Source of the DNA: Aphrophora alni
Taxonomy: Eukaryota; Arthropoda; Insecta; Hemiptera; Aphrophoridae
NCBI GenBank assembly: GCA_963513935.1
Contig: OY740774.1
Location: 86,080,890 to 86,144,889 of the forward strand
DNA length: 64,000 nt
Direction: 5' to 3'
The position numbers and the translations under genes are program-made. This document shows, one piece after another, positions 12,100-23,063 of the stretch (position 1 is its first letter; each line of letters starts with the position of its first letter). The notes under the pieces were generated by a model. It did not search any database and was not told where the DNA came from. It saw only the letters and a program-made list of their open reading frames with translations.

Positions 12100-12349
12100 C
12101 GGGTTATGGATTGGGTTGGTTGTTTTATTCAAAAATAGTTCTTTACGTTACAACCTATCATGCCAAGTTTTATTTGAATCCGTCAAACCGTTTTAGAGAT
12201 AAAACAATTTTGTAAAAAAAGGTAATTTTGGACATATGTTTACAGAATTTTTTTTTTAGTTTTGATGTGGGAAACCACGTTCTAAAGTTTGGAAACACAA
12301 TTTTACAACAATTTATATACTATTCTAGCTCAGAAACATTGGTGAGAGG

Positions 12350-12403
12350 AAATTTAATTCTATTTACCAAATTGATAAATTTAATTCTATTTACCAAATT
12401 GAT
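12350..12403. repeat. 27-bp tandem duplication
   Basis: AATTTAATTCTATTTACCAA with flanking bases is repeated immediately in tandem, two copies. This small local duplication sits inside the open frame at 12228-12467, which is not a credible gene. Confidence 0.8.
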
Positions 12404-12469
12404 TCAACATTATGCAAAAAAATATTATAATTTTCACACCATATTCATCCAGATTACTTCCAGCTAAAA

Positions 12470-14190
12470 TTGAGCTACGAATAATTACGTCGCTTTCAAA
12501 TTCATTATTTGCCAACGTAACAAATTCAAAACTGTGAACGAAAGAACTTTCATTAACATAAACGATATAGTATAATAATTTTTGAAACTCAATCCGTCAT
12601 CAATTTTTTATCATATTCACCCATAACTTATCTACTTTCATCACACAACTTTAATTAGTTTTTAAAATATAAAATATCCAAATTCATTAGATTAAGTTTT
12701 TTTCTTTTTTTTCGTTTACCTAAAAGTGTTGTAAAAATAGCCAAAGCAGAAGTTACAGACTATTGAACTTTTTAACCACGAGATTGAGAGTTGGTTACAA
12801 AGAAAAGAATAGATTCTTTTGTATATTTTGTAATTGAATAATTAAAAAAAAAAAAAAAGAAAATGAATCATGTTAATACACGTACATATAATTTGATAAA
12901 TTTACAATTGTTTTTTATTTTCAAGATTTTGGATCATTTTAAAAATAAATAATTATGCCTATTAAGTCTAATCAGAAATATTATCCCGTTAGAATTACTT
13001 GAATGAATTTTAAATTTTAAAGATAAAACCTATATGTAACACCCGCCATTGCTAATTTATTACGTACTTAATAATTTTTATTGATTACCTATATTTTAAA
13101 TAAAATTCGAAGAAATAAATTTTTCATTGTAGGTATTCTCTTACTGTATAATTATTTTTGTATCATGGAAATTTTGTTTGTTTAAATGTTCTCATTAGAT
13201 TGTGTTTATAATTGGTCATATTATCTATAACAATACATGTTATATCTGTTGTCAAAACTTTCATTTAATCTCTAAACTAGAATCAAAAGCAATTAGTACA
13301 GTTTTCCCGGTAACTGAACTTGACGTCATGGTAGGAAGGATAATAATTCGAGCGAAGCAAACAAGTTACGCTTGGTGGAGTGACAAATAGCCTTAAGGGC
13401 TGTAAACAACCCCTAGCAGATTAGAGTCGTCAGGCTTATCAGTGACACGTTAGACATTAGTTACCTTTCGCTTGGTTTCCCGACAAAATCATTTCAGATG
13501 GATGTCTTCTGTTATAGACATTTCGTCTGAAAGGATTTTGTTTGCTTTTACTCAAATAAATGAAGTAAACACAAGATACGTATGTCTAGAATTGGAATTT
13601 TTCGCGGTCGAAAAGATGTATAATTTCTCACTTGTTCATCTAAAAGTAACGAATGAAAAATATATTTTTCCCGTTTTGCTTTTTTTTTTAAAGTACGTAG
13701 CATACAGATAGTTATGTGATTCATTAAAAAATCGATTGAGTTTCTTGCAAATTATTCTGTTCTGATGTTTTTCAAATGGTTTTGTAATGATGTTTGTCGT
13801 GTGTTGTCTTTACATCCCAAACGTGGGTAAATTTTAAATCAAATTTTGTATGTAAGCATATTTAGCCCATGTCTCAGGACTTAATTTTTTTATTATTAGT
13901 GTCCGTAGGTTAAACCAAGGATCCTTATCATTTAAACGTGTGTCTGTCGCTACCAGTCAACACAGACAAGACGAAAATCCTATATAGGCTACGTTGTTCC
14001 TACTTAAGCTGCCAAACTTTAGGAAATGATTCTGTGTGTCAGGATAAAAAAAAATTAACAATACATTTATTCCGAACACGTTTAGTTTTATAAATATCCC
14101 TCATTATATTTTTTTTAAATACAAAAAATATATCTTTGGAAATAGAAAAGGCATTGAGTTCATATTTAGTAAACGCATTTTGAGTGTTAC
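12470..14190. other. No gene seen
   Basis: AT-rich. CGAGCGAAGCAAACAAG near 13350 loosely resembles the family A core in reverse. Open frames at 13202-13390 and 13472-13711 show no recognisable domain. Confidence 0.4.
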
Positions 14191-14194
14191 GTTT

Positions 14195-14560
14195 TATAAG
14201 TCTACCGGAAATGAAAACCTTACTTTTTATATTTTCAAAATGGCGGCCGTTTAAAATATATAATATTTGATTCTAGAAAACCTTTATTAAATTTATATAA
14301 AATTCACACTAGACAAAAGTTTCCTTTTTTTGGTTTTTGTTTTTGTTTTTTTCTGTATGTCAAAGAATAACCGTGTTATTGACAAAAAACTGGAAACTAA
14401 TAATTTCTAAGTAGCTGTCTACCACACCAAAGATTAACCTAGAACTAAAATATTTTTGAATTCTAACACTTTTAACAAAATATTTAATATCCATTGCTCT
14501 GAATTGCATTAAAAATATCAAACGTGACCCTAACTATTTCAAAATGGCGCCTGTTTAAAT
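14195..14560 (+). repeat. Family B fragments (ATGGCGGCCGTTTAAAATAT)
   Basis: Two phrases, TTTCAAAATGGCGGCCGTTT at about 14235 and TTTCAAAATGGCGCCTGTTT at about 14540, are followed by similar TTTAATATTT strings and by GAAAACCTT/GAAACATGTT. Related pieces lie at 21770-21900 and 57980-58150. It appears to be a degenerate dispersed non-coding repeat. Confidence 0.5.
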
Positions 14561-14620
14561 TTTTCGTGCTTAATATTTCGAAACATGTTTAGTTAAAGAG
14601 CAATAAATAAAAAGTTCAAA

Positions 14621-14730
14621 AAATTTTGTTTTGAAATATATCTGTGGTATCAAATAAAACTAGAAGCTATTCTGATTACGGAAATGTAAGTTTATTTGAT
14701 GAAAAAAAAAATTAATATGTTGATTCTAGG
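14621..14730 (+). repeat. Direct repeat copy 1 flanking the (AT)n tract
   Basis: AAATTTTGTTTTGAAATATA, then TGTGGTATCAAATAAAACTA and TTCTGATTACG. It recurs at 14931-15045. Confidence 0.75.
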
Positions 14731-14796
14731 CCAAACTTAAATTGAGAGGTGTTATATCCTCCCCACTTAATGTGAACACGACGTGACCTACAAATA

Positions 14797-14798
<2 letters not shown>

Positions 14799-14844
<46 letters not shown>
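14799..14844. repeat. (AT)n microsatellite
   Basis: About 23 uninterrupted AT units. It generates the Tyr-Ile run of the open frame at 14726-14908, which is therefore not a gene. Confidence 0.95.
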
Positions 14845-14847
<3 letters not shown>

Positions 14848-14930
14848 ATTTGAAATTAAATTGGAATGCGAAATCATATATTTTATAGATACGACGAATA
14901 TGGTACAACTTTATTTAATCACAAAATGAG

Positions 14931-15045
14931 AAATTTTGTTTTGAAATAATATATATTTGATATGTGGTATCAAATAAAACTAGAAGTTATTCTGATTACG
15001 AATATGTGTGTTTATTTGACGTAAAAACGAATATGTTGGTGCTAC
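14931..15045 (+). repeat. Direct repeat copy 2 flanking the (AT)n tract
   Basis: Same block as 14621-14730, about 310 bp downstream, with about ten extra bases near TTTGATA. A segmental duplication or two copies of a dispersed repeat would both explain it. Confidence 0.75.
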
Positions 15046-15173
15046 GCTGCTTAAAGACTTCTGCTTTTTAAAAATAGCTATACCTACATTAATACACGTC
15101 TGAATAATTTTTTTGATATTTTAAATCGGCTGTAAAGATTTTCATTCAATTTTTTTCAAGTGTAGTCATTTTT

Positions 15174-15195
15174 TTAGGTTAGGTTAGGTTAGGTT
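15174..15195 (+). repeat. Short interstitial (TTAGG)n array
   Basis: Four TTAGG units in a row, then unrelated sequence. Confidence 0.8.
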
Positions 15196-15464
15196 CGAAA
15201 TTAACATGTTTTAGTTACCTTACTTTAGTTTCTATTTAAAGATTCAATGAAATAACATTAATTCAAAGTTTAAAACAGATATTGTTCTTCCGAAAAGAAT
15301 TATTAAACTATGTTTTATCGTGTATTAATACAACAAAAAATTCTAAGAATGTTGGCCTATGTATCATTGAGAAATGTAATAAACCTTTAGGCAGAGTGTC
15401 AGATAACAACATGTATAAGAGTGCAGGGAACAAAAGAATGTAGTAGAAAATTTTGCTGCTCAGC
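15196..15464. other. No feature seen
   Basis: AT-rich spacer between a telomere-type array and a family G repeat. Confidence 0.4.
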
Positions 15465-15560
15465 AGATAATTCCTAGACATGTCAAAATCTTCTAACCCT
15501 TGTCAACTGGAGACGCAGTGCTCAGAACACTGGCCTCTCGGCGGACACAGACCCGTTTTT
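15465..15560 (-). repeat. Family G repeat (possible tRNA-like SINE head)
   Basis: CCTAGACATGTCAAA, then CTTGTCAACTGGAGACGC, a GCTCAGAACACTGG box and TCTCGGCGGACAC. This is the reverse complement of 45460-45545, and partial relatives lie at 48115-48180. Read the other way, the GTCCAGTGGTCTGAG phrase resembles a polymerase III A box (9 of 11 positions in the 45460 copy), but no convincing B box follows. Family status is supported; the tRNA link is tentative. Confidence 0.5.
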
Positions 15561-16675
15561 ATTTGGTTACCATGATTGTATAAGTGAGAAAGTTAGTGCA
15601 ATGTGTTTGCATAGTTTATTTTAATATTTGTTTTGATAACTAAAATTTCATTTTAATTGAAATAAATTAAGGTAAAACAATTAAAATGTATATCTTTAGG
15701 TCTAATTAATTGCAAAGTACTTCAATCCTAAATTTCATCACGGTAGGTTGATACGTTTAACTATGTTACAAAATGTCAAATTTTCTAGTTATAATGGTTT
15801 CACTTCGCCCGGCCAAGTTTCCTACTAGATCAAATGACGTGTTCTTTTTGTCTTGATTGAATATCATAAATCGTGCAGGTTGAACACTAATTTATTTGTT
15901 TAGGTGGTTCTCCTTGTCTGTAAAAAAAATATCAGATCACAACATCTCTCTAATCAGTATACCGACAGCTTTTATTTTCAATAAAAGTTCAAAACAGAAA
16001 ATACAATTGTAATCATTGATAATATCACCGCCCATCGTAGACCAAAGATTACCAGTTTCGCCGTTCAATCTGTGTGTCACGCATTTACCAAGGTCATAAC
16101 TCAATACAATACGTACATTAGCTCATGAATCGTGGTTCCGATACGATAATCTATTCAAAGGTAACCTCTTGCCGCAGGACTGACGATGACATTTACCCGT
16201 TGAAACACGTGAGCTGCACATCTGGAGTATTGTGGGAACTGTTCAATTTATTCTATTGCAATCATTTTATAAAATAATACATCAGAAGAAAATTAATAGG
16301 TTTTAGATTTTCTACTCAGTCTTATTAAAATGTTATATTGAAATGAAATAATTTTAATTACGAAAATGTAAAAATAAACTATAAAAATATAAAGAACATA
16401 AAAAATACAAATTGTGGATTCTATGATGATTGATAAAAATATCCAAAAGACCCAGGTTCGACCCCCAAATTTCTTTTCACTTACTATTTGATTTAAACCA
16501 AATATATGAAAATTGTATACGGGAGTTAAATAAAATAAATATTAATTTGATAATTTTACAACTATGATTTAAAGTGATAAATTTCAATAAAATTTTATAA
16601 CAATGGAAACATATTATTCGGTCTATTTGAAGAGTTAGATACTTATTAATTTTAGTTACGTAAATATAATTATTG
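15561..16675. other. No gene; isolated B-box-like site
   Basis: AGGTTCGACCCCC near 16455 matches a polymerase III B box (GGTTCRANNCC), but no A box or cloverleaf could be built around it. The rest is AT-rich without recognisable content. Confidence 0.35.
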
Positions 16676-16679
16676 TCCT

Positions 16680-16815
16680 TTAATTAACGTAGGATGTTAG
16701 AGGTTCATCCTACACTTTAAAAAAAATGCAAAGGAAATAGTGTAAATTTCTGTAAACATTAATGTGTTAACTAAAGTAACCGTTAAAGAATATCAGTTGG
16801 ATGTAGTTAACTTTA
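16680..16815 (-). repeat. Family D fragment, reverse orientation
   Basis: GTAGGATGTTAGAGGTTCAT, CCTACACTT and later CGTTAAAGAATATCAG, matching 18645-18725 in the same orientation. Confidence 0.5.
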
Positions 16816-17519
16816 AGTTTTCCTAATTAATTATGTTCTATATTGAATATTAATATTTGATTTGTTTCCGTTAAAAACTAATTTTATAATTTATCGACAA
16901 TCCATCCTTCCTGGGTCGTTTTCGTCCATCGCTGTCCGGCTTCAAAAATTAAGATAGGAAAATTAAATATCGTATATTGGAATGTAGAAAAATCAAACTA
17001 AAAATGGCAAAATGGTGGACCCTGATCTGAAAATGTGATATTGGTATAATTATGAGATGTTCCAGGGCCGAGTCAAAATAGTAACTTGCGCATGTTAAAG
17101 TTCTTTTGTTTATTTAAAAATCCATTACAAACATCAATTTTATGCAAAACCTAACTTGTAAGATATCATTTTTCTCAGTAAGATGCGTAGAATTTATCTA
17201 TGTAATAAAAAATACGAAACGGTTTTGGAGTAAGTATGTCAGGTATCAAAAATGACGTTAACATTTTTCATAAAAAACATGTCATCCAAAATAAATTTCT
17301 TATCACTTATTTCAAGACATACTTTTTTGCATGATTTTTCATGTAGGGAACATTAGCTTTTCAAACGTATTTTATTTATTGCGATAGAACAATTTTGAGT
17401 AGGTAAAAAGTTGAATTGAAAAACCGTGTTATTTTTCTTTCGATATGTTGATATCTAATGAACAGTCGGTGTTCACCGAGGGTAGGTAAATCGACACATT
17501 TCTGTCGATAGACAGTTCG
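16816..17519. other. No gene seen
   Basis: AT-rich. Near 17005 AAATGGCAAAATGGTGGACC faintly recalls a family A internal phrase (AAATGGTGGCCATTTT) but is not convincing. Confidence 0.35.
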
Positions 17520-17800
17520 TGAGTTAATGAGTGAAACTTTTTTTTTACATATGTACAGTTACGAGGCCCGAAACACTGACGCAAGTTAAGCGATTGTAGA
17601 CGTTTAATATTCTTGTACGAGGCTGCTTAGCCGGTTGCAAGAAAGTTGTGATAGAAGCTTTAAAAACAGTGTAATAACTGTTTAAAAAAAACTTACACTA
17701 CTGGTTAAAACCTCTTGTTCTATCAATACATACGATTTCTTACTAACTTTGGATATTATATAAATGATTGGGTTGGATAAGTACCAAGACGTCAACCTGT
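17520..17800 (-). repeat. Family A partial copy, reverse
   Basis: AACTGTTTAAAAAAAACTTA, GGTTAAAACCTCTTG and ATTGGGTTGGATAAGTACC are the reversed family A middle and head. The copy is heavily diverged to the left, with no clear core. Confidence 0.6.
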
Positions 17801-18079
17801 TTTTTTTTTATGTTTCAAAGTGTGGCTTGCTTGGCTAATAACTTTCTGTAACTTCCTCACTATAAGGTACTGTTTATTCGCGTTCGTAGAAGCCGGCATA
17901 ACCAGGAATTACAAATAATGAAAGTAGATGGTGGAAATGTATATATGACTTTCAGACTGTACTTTGTCTCGTTGCCTCATGATGGTAAGGATTTAAGTGT
18001 GAAAGCAAAACACGAATATTATTAAATAAATATACAGTCTACGCTTTGACAATATCGTATAGTATCAATGCTAAATCTT

Positions 18080-18245
18080 AGTGGTAGGTGCTAAATTATC
18101 ACTGGTAGGTCATCGAAAGGCATCATCGCTGGATTGCTATTCATGTCTAGTTGCGCGCGCAACTATTAATTATAGAGTAACAATACATGTAACACTGAGG
18201 ATGCAGTTTATCGCTACATACAATTACAGTACAGTACAGAGTGGC
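18080..18245 (-). repeat. Family D fragment, reverse
   Basis: TTGCGCGCGCAAC, AATTATAGAGTAACAATACA and GAGGATGC mirror the family D boxes of 32745-32950. The open frame at 18081-18314 overlaps it and is not a gene. Confidence 0.5.
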
Positions 18246-18344
18246 AAACTCGCCTGTAGTTCACTATACATTCACGCTTCGTTCAATCAAACAAAAATAA
18301 TCCGCTATACGTAGAAATAAATTTCTAATAAACTTCTGTACGGG

Positions 18345-18870
18345 CGTGGGTTGAACCTCGGGGTGAAATCAATCCATTCCAAAACCATCCCTTCAGAACC
18401 ACTTAATTAGATAACGGAGATGTCATCCTTCAGCTTCGCAGTTTCTAACAAAAACTATCCAAAGTACTCAAGTATGCAACAACGTTATCGCTTGCTGTTA
18501 TCAGTTGTGGCTTAACTTGTATAATATCGACTTTATGTCATCTCTAATGTCGAAACTCTTATTTTGACGTTCAAGTCATTGCGAACTTACTCTGGAAATT
18601 TTAACATAAATGACAAAGCATAGTAGCGGTTATTCTTCAAAGTAGGATATAAGGATTCATCTTACACTTCAAAATTGCTTGTAACATTGAAATAATCAAC
18701 GAAAACGTTAAAGAGTATCAATGCTATGTTTAGTAAGAGCGCAACTCGTATTATCGTGTCCATTGAAAGTTGTCCTCTCTGCATCACTACGGTAGTTGCC
18801 TAGTTGAGCGCGAAACGATTCATTATAGAGTGACATTTACATACGCTAATAAGGATGTGGTTTTTAGTAT
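18345..18870 (-). repeat. Family D repeat, long reverse copy
   Basis: This is the reverse complement, with moderate divergence, of 38735-39165. Shared anchors in order are CCCTTCAGA/CCACTTAATTAGAT, AAAGTACTCAAGTATGCA, TGTTATCAGTTGTG, ATGTCATCTCTAAT, GATTCATCTTACACTTCAA, then the TTATCGTGTCCATTGA and TAGAGTGACA boxes. Having the same order in both orientations shows family D is a real dispersed element of at least 500 bp. No coding capacity is seen. Confidence 0.7.
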
Positions 18871-19589
18871 ATTTCTCAACTCTCAGTATTTTGTAGAGTG
18901 ACAAGAATTCCGATTATTAATATTAGTTTATTTTTTGTGTAATGGTTTACTAATATGTAATAATACGATTTTAAAATACAAATAATGAAAAAGTTAATCG
19001 TAAATCTCGTATTTAATTATAAATATAAAGTGTTACAATGTATTTTAGTTCTGTATGTAATTTTTATCAACCTACGTCTCTTAATATCCACAAGTCGCCA
19101 TTGTATTAAACTAATCTCTTTTCGAGTACAGTACTAAAATAGAAAAAAAAATAAAGTAATTTCCAACATATCTTTACGAGTCGACTCACTTTCTAAATAG
19201 TATTGCACGCAATGCTCACGTTTTTATGGTATTTGCGTGTCAGTGGTCAACTTCCTTCAAATATGGGGATTAGTAGGAGTTCAAGAATTTAAATGTCGTG
19301 TACCATTGCCTGTATAATATCGTGTCTGAAACTCATTTGTGTCGGAAGGAAGTTAAAATATAGAGACGTAATTAAGTAATACAATGCCTTCTAGAGCAAG
19401 ACATTTGTAACTAAATAGAAGTAGTTTTACATGCGTTCGTACAACAATCACTTTCCTTTAGTTTTTTTATTAGTTAGGTTTTTATTTCTGTCAGATATAA
19501 GTGGTATAGTAGAGAGGTGAACGTGATTCGTAAACAAATCAATATCGAGTTTTTAGTTGTATTATTGAAGCTCCTCTGATCACTCAAAA
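18871..19589. other. No feature seen
   Basis: AT-rich spacer left of the nested insertion complex. No gene or repeat was recognised. Confidence 0.4.
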
Positions 19590-19717
19590 AGTGTAAATCA
19601 ACCTACTAAAAATTTACATGGCCTCAGGAAACAGAAATAGTGCGTTTTCGTCTTTACGTAAGCACAATAGCGGCCAGAAAAATTATGATAGGAACATAAA
19701 ATTTGGTATAGGAGACT

Positions 19718-19725
19718 ATAGTGTG
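19718..19725. repeat. 8-bp target duplication, left copy
   Basis: ATAGTGTG, repeated at 20947-20954. Other family A copies (for example near 28517) carry it only once, which supports target duplication. Confidence 0.65.
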
Positions 19726-19772
19726 GCCCAGCCAAGGAGCCCACCAAACCAAAACTATAATAAGTATAAATT

Positions 19773-19783
19773 AGGATGTAAAG
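19773..19783. repeat. 11-bp target duplication of the RTE insertion, left
   Basis: AGGATGTAAAG, repeated exactly at 20489-20499 on the other side of the LINE tail. Confidence 0.85.
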
Positions 19784-20470
19784 TATGGCCTTGATATCAA
19801 CAGTCAAAAGACAAAATTCATGATGATCTCCAAACACCGAAACGACAATGCCCGAATATTTATCAATGATCAGCAGTTGGAACGAGTGGAGCACGCAATG
19901 TACCTGGGAACAATAATAAATGGAGAGTGGGACATGACACAAGAGATTAAGTCACGCATATCCAGAGCAACAGCTGCCTTCAATAAAATGAACAAAGTTT
20001 TCAAGAGCCATGATGTTACCATTGAAACAAAAATGAGACTTTTGAGGTGTTACGTATTTTCTATTTGTCTGTATGGAGCAGAGTCATGGACAGTAAACAA
20101 GAGCATGATTAAAAGGATTGAAGCTTTTGAACTATGGTTGTACCGGAGAATGCTCAAAATATCATGGACAGAGCATGTAACAAATGAAGAAGTTCTAAGA
20201 CGGATGAAGAAATCCAGAGAGATTTTGGACACCATTAAGATCCGTAAGCTACAATACTTAGGACACATCATGAGAAATGAGTCCAGATACTCTCTGCTGC
20301 AGCTCATCATGCAGGGAAAAATAGATGGAAGGAGAGGACCAGGAAGACGAAGAATATCCTGGTTGCATAACCTTAGGGAATGGACCGGAAAAACATCTGT
20401 TGAACTTTTCCGAATTGCTGTCAACAGAGTCAAACTTACCCTGCTGGTCGCCAACGTCCGAAACGGATAG
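19784..20470 (+). pseudogene. RTE-type reverse transcriptase, C-terminal fragment
   Basis: The open frame runs from the insertion border (before the first ATG at 19820) to the stop at 20468-20470, about 228 residues without a break. It starts with YGLDINSQKTKFM, the phrase just after the YADD-type active site. It continues with YLGTIIN, the thumb-like region (RISRATAAFNKMNKVF), LLRCYVFSICLYGAESW, the RMLKISW phrase and a C-terminal YLGHIMRNE...GRRGPGRRRISWL block. All are typical of RTE/Jockey-like LINEs and the endonuclease-reverse transcriptase-like proteins of insects. The endonuclease and the catalytic palm are absent, so the piece cannot be active. The unbroken frame suggests a young insertion. 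ORFs on the other strand here are shadows. Confidence 0.9.
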
Positions 20471-20488
20471 CGCACTATAAGAAGAAGA
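19784..20488 (+). mobile_element. 5'-truncated RTE-type LINE insertion
   Basis: A 705-bp insertion bounded by an 11-bp direct repeat. It begins abruptly inside the reverse transcriptase domain and ends with GCACTATAAGAAGAAGAAG, the GAAGAAG-type 3' end seen in RTE-clade LINEs rather than a long poly(A). Truncation at the 5' end is normal for LINE retrotransposition. Confidence 0.85.
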
Positions 20489-20499
20489 AGGATGTAAAG
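20489..20499. repeat. 11-bp target duplication of the RTE insertion, right
   Basis: AGGATGTAAAG, identical to 19773-19783, immediately after the GAAGAAGA tail. Confidence 0.85.
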
Positions 20500-20946
20500 G
20501 AATTCTAAATAATAAAATATGAATTGGCACTTGCGATTTTGTTGAGCAGTACAAGATTACGTAGAAGGGGGGGGAGAGACGAGGAGTGGGGGGCTTGAAA
20601 AAGCGAGCCGAGCGGGGAGTCTGTTCCGAGAGCCGCGAGAAGGAAGACCGCTACGGGACGAGGTCAGTCCTTTTTCGGTCACGTGCTAGCTAAATTAAAC
20701 GGTATGTTTTTCGGCCACTATTAAGGCTTTATCTTGCCGTTATGTCTTTTTAATAAATTATTAATATTTCTGTAATCTAATTCGGCGCTCAAATAAAATA
20801 TAACATATAATTTCACTTGCGTTGCGTCCGTTCATTAGCGTCCTAACCCGACTCCTTGGCCCATCCTGACAAGATTCGGCTAAAGTGTACGCGGTCTCCA
20901 GCCAGCCGGAGCTTCCAGCTGGTCAAAAGAAGTGGAGACGGCCACA

Positions 20947-20954
20947 ATAGTGTG
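20947..20954. repeat. 8-bp target duplication, right copy
   Basis: ATAGTGTG, identical to 19718-19725. Confidence 0.65.
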
Positions 20955-21769
20955 AGTCCACATGTAGATAGAAAAATGGAAATGAAAATACCAAAATTGC
21001 GGTCATTTTAAACAGTTTTTTGTTCATATCTTGTGTGTTTTTTAATTTGTAAAATACTAAATTAGATACAAATTTTCAGATTTAAATTCTGCATTGTATA
21101 GTACCAAATCCGCAAGTCGACTGAAACAATAAGTGAATTTATTTTCAAAGGTGTAATTTCAGACCGTGATCTTTCAGGGAAAAGTGATATTTATGTTTGC
21201 GAGATCCGATAGAATTGAATCAGCGGAATTAACGTTGCGAGTGTTAGGCGCTTTCACATATTGACAGATTTGAAGCTTGCCGTGGGTTACACGAGCGAGA
21301 CGAGTGCCACTATTTTAATCCACGAAGCGGATTTTAGTCAAACCGAATTCAAAAATGTTATTCATAATGACGAGGTTCTGAAAACGCGTGTAAACAATTG
21401 TATTAAACAAACTTATCCCACTGAATAAGACACTTGGATCTACTAATACAATTAAAAATTTCCTGCAATGTTAAAAAACAACTTTTGGATATTACATTTA
21501 TAGATTCTGCTTTATTATGTTGTATGATTGGGCTGGGTAAGTAAAATGATGGCGCTCATCAACTTGTTTTTCTTTTTCATGTCCTGTCTTACAACCATTT
21601 TGTTTTTTTACAAAACAATTATTATAACCGTCAAAATATATAAGATGTTAAATTTAAAATGTATACTTTTATGCCGAAGGGGGTTCCTAACAAGGTTGGT
21701 AAGGAAACTTGGATTTAGGTTGAGGAATGGAGGGAATACGATCTCTTCGTCAGGAAAAATAAATATTAT

Positions 21770-21910
21770 AATAGTGTACCAAAAACAAAAGCTTTATTTT
21801 GTATATTTTCAACATGGCGGTCGTTTGAAATATTTAGCATCGAAATTCTCTAGAACCGTTACAAGAGACAAAATATTTTCCTCTTTTTGCGACATACATG
21901 CTATATTTTT
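21770..21910 (+). repeat. Family B fragment
   Basis: TTTTCAACATGGCGGTCGTT, TTGAAATATTTAGCATCG and AAGAGACAAAATATTTTCC. The closest relative is 57980-58130. The open frame at 21528-22019 crosses the end of family A and this repeat and is not a gene. Confidence 0.5.
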
Positions 21911-22377
21911 CCCGTTTTTATTTAGGGTAACAGAGTTATTTAAAAAAACTATATTTTATTTTTTTGGTATTTGTCTAAAACGCAAGATTATCCTAAATTA
22001 CACAACTTTTTTTTTTTGAATTTTGATAATTTTATCTCTGAATCTTTTGTATTTAGGCGTTAAGAATAAATTAATCATTGTATGAGAGTGAAGATTTTGT
22101 AATTTGAGTGTCATTATGAATGAAGAGTTCGTTTTAATATTGGGGTAAAATTATTACCCTTACCACGAAATTTAATTTCTAATTTTTTAATGACAACTCT
22201 ATTGTAGAAGAAAAAAAAGAAAACTGTTTTGTTTGTGGTTAAAAGAAGAAAACATCTTGTATCTTGTACAAATTTTAAGAAGTTAAAAATTTTCAATATA
22301 TTCAGAGTTAAATATTTTAACATCTACTTTGAAAATATACAAACAAAATACCAAATTTGAACTTAATATCTTATATA

Positions 22378-22505
22378 CCGGGTGTTCCACGAAGTGGTCA
22401 CTATTTTTGAATTAATATGCCGGACATATGAAACACTCTACAAACTTGACATTTTACAGTTATGTTACACAGATACGTAAAAGAAGTACCCTCTTGTTTC
22501 ATTTT
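22378..22505 (+). repeat. Left terminal inverted repeat
   Basis: Imperfect mirror of 23879-24004, with shared anchors GGGTGTYCCACGAAG, CATATGAAACAC and GTACCCTC. Confidence 0.85.
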
Positions 22506-23063
22506 TTTTGTAGTCAATCAAAACAAAATGGCGGAACATCAAAAAGAACACTAATCTACTGGATAGAACCACTTCCTCCCACAATGTAATCCAATTACGG
22601 AGTGCATTCTCATCTGTTGAATCTCGATCAGCTGTTGTTTTGTTAACACGCAATGAAACCATTTGTTGGTTGTGTTTAATCAGTTTATGAGTGATATCTA
22701 ACTTTGAAACAACGAATTTTTCAATTTAACACAAAGTGAATTGTTTTTCTTGGGCTAGTGTTTTTGAAAATTAATATGAAACGATAAAATGTTTTCAAAG
22801 AAAAAAAATGTTCTCCATAAAAAAAAACAAAAAAAAACAATTTCTATGGAAAACTATGCTACTATAAACTGGATCAGTTTCAAAGAAATAACATAAATTT
22901 CTAACACTGAATATGAATTTTCCATGTGCTACTTTACTGAAATCTCCAAACAAACCTAATGTAATTAGAATACTTTCATTCGCTACTGTAATATCAAAGT
23001 CATCAGTTCAAAGGAATGTGAATAATAACGAAATAAATGTTCATAAAACACATTTAGTTTACG

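Larger units (their letters stand above)
19726..20946. mobile_element. hAT-like non-autonomous element, split by an RTE
   Basis: About 505 bp once the inner RTE insertion and its duplication are removed. It has 8-bp flanking duplications, the length typical of hAT elements. The ends share only TGTGGCC (reading across the border), so terminal inverted repeats are weak. It contains a distinctly GC-rich part (about 20555-20700, with a run of nine G and GAGCCGAGCGGGGAG) unlike the surrounding DNA. No transposase is present. Class assignment rests on the duplication length alone. Confidence 0.5.
19590..21570 (-). repeat. Family A copy carrying a nested insertion
   Basis: The left part (19590-19725) holds the reversed family A tail: GTCTTTACGTAAGCACAATA, GGCCAGAAAAATTATGATAG, GGAACATAAAATTTGGTATA. 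After the insertion the copy resumes at about 20947 and continues through the core region (ACACGAGCGAGACGAGTGCC) to the reversed head (GGGCTGGGTAAGTAAAATGA, about 21530). The two parts join precisely across an 8-bp direct repeat, ATAGTGTG. Confidence 0.75.

Noticed and set aside
13494..13531. Small imperfect hairpin (TCAGATGGATGTCT with its mirror)
   Set aside because: Only about 11 of 14 pairs; expected by chance in a window of this size.
16440..16480. tRNA or SINE candidate from a B-box match
   Set aside because: No A box at the right distance and no cloverleaf could be drawn.
19598..20554. Minus-strand open frames over the RTE fragment
   Set aside because: Shadow frames of the plus-strand reverse transcriptase.
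22465..22662. Minus-strand open frame in the mariner-like element
   Set aside because: It lies in and beside the left terminal inverted repeat, opposite to the real transposase remains.
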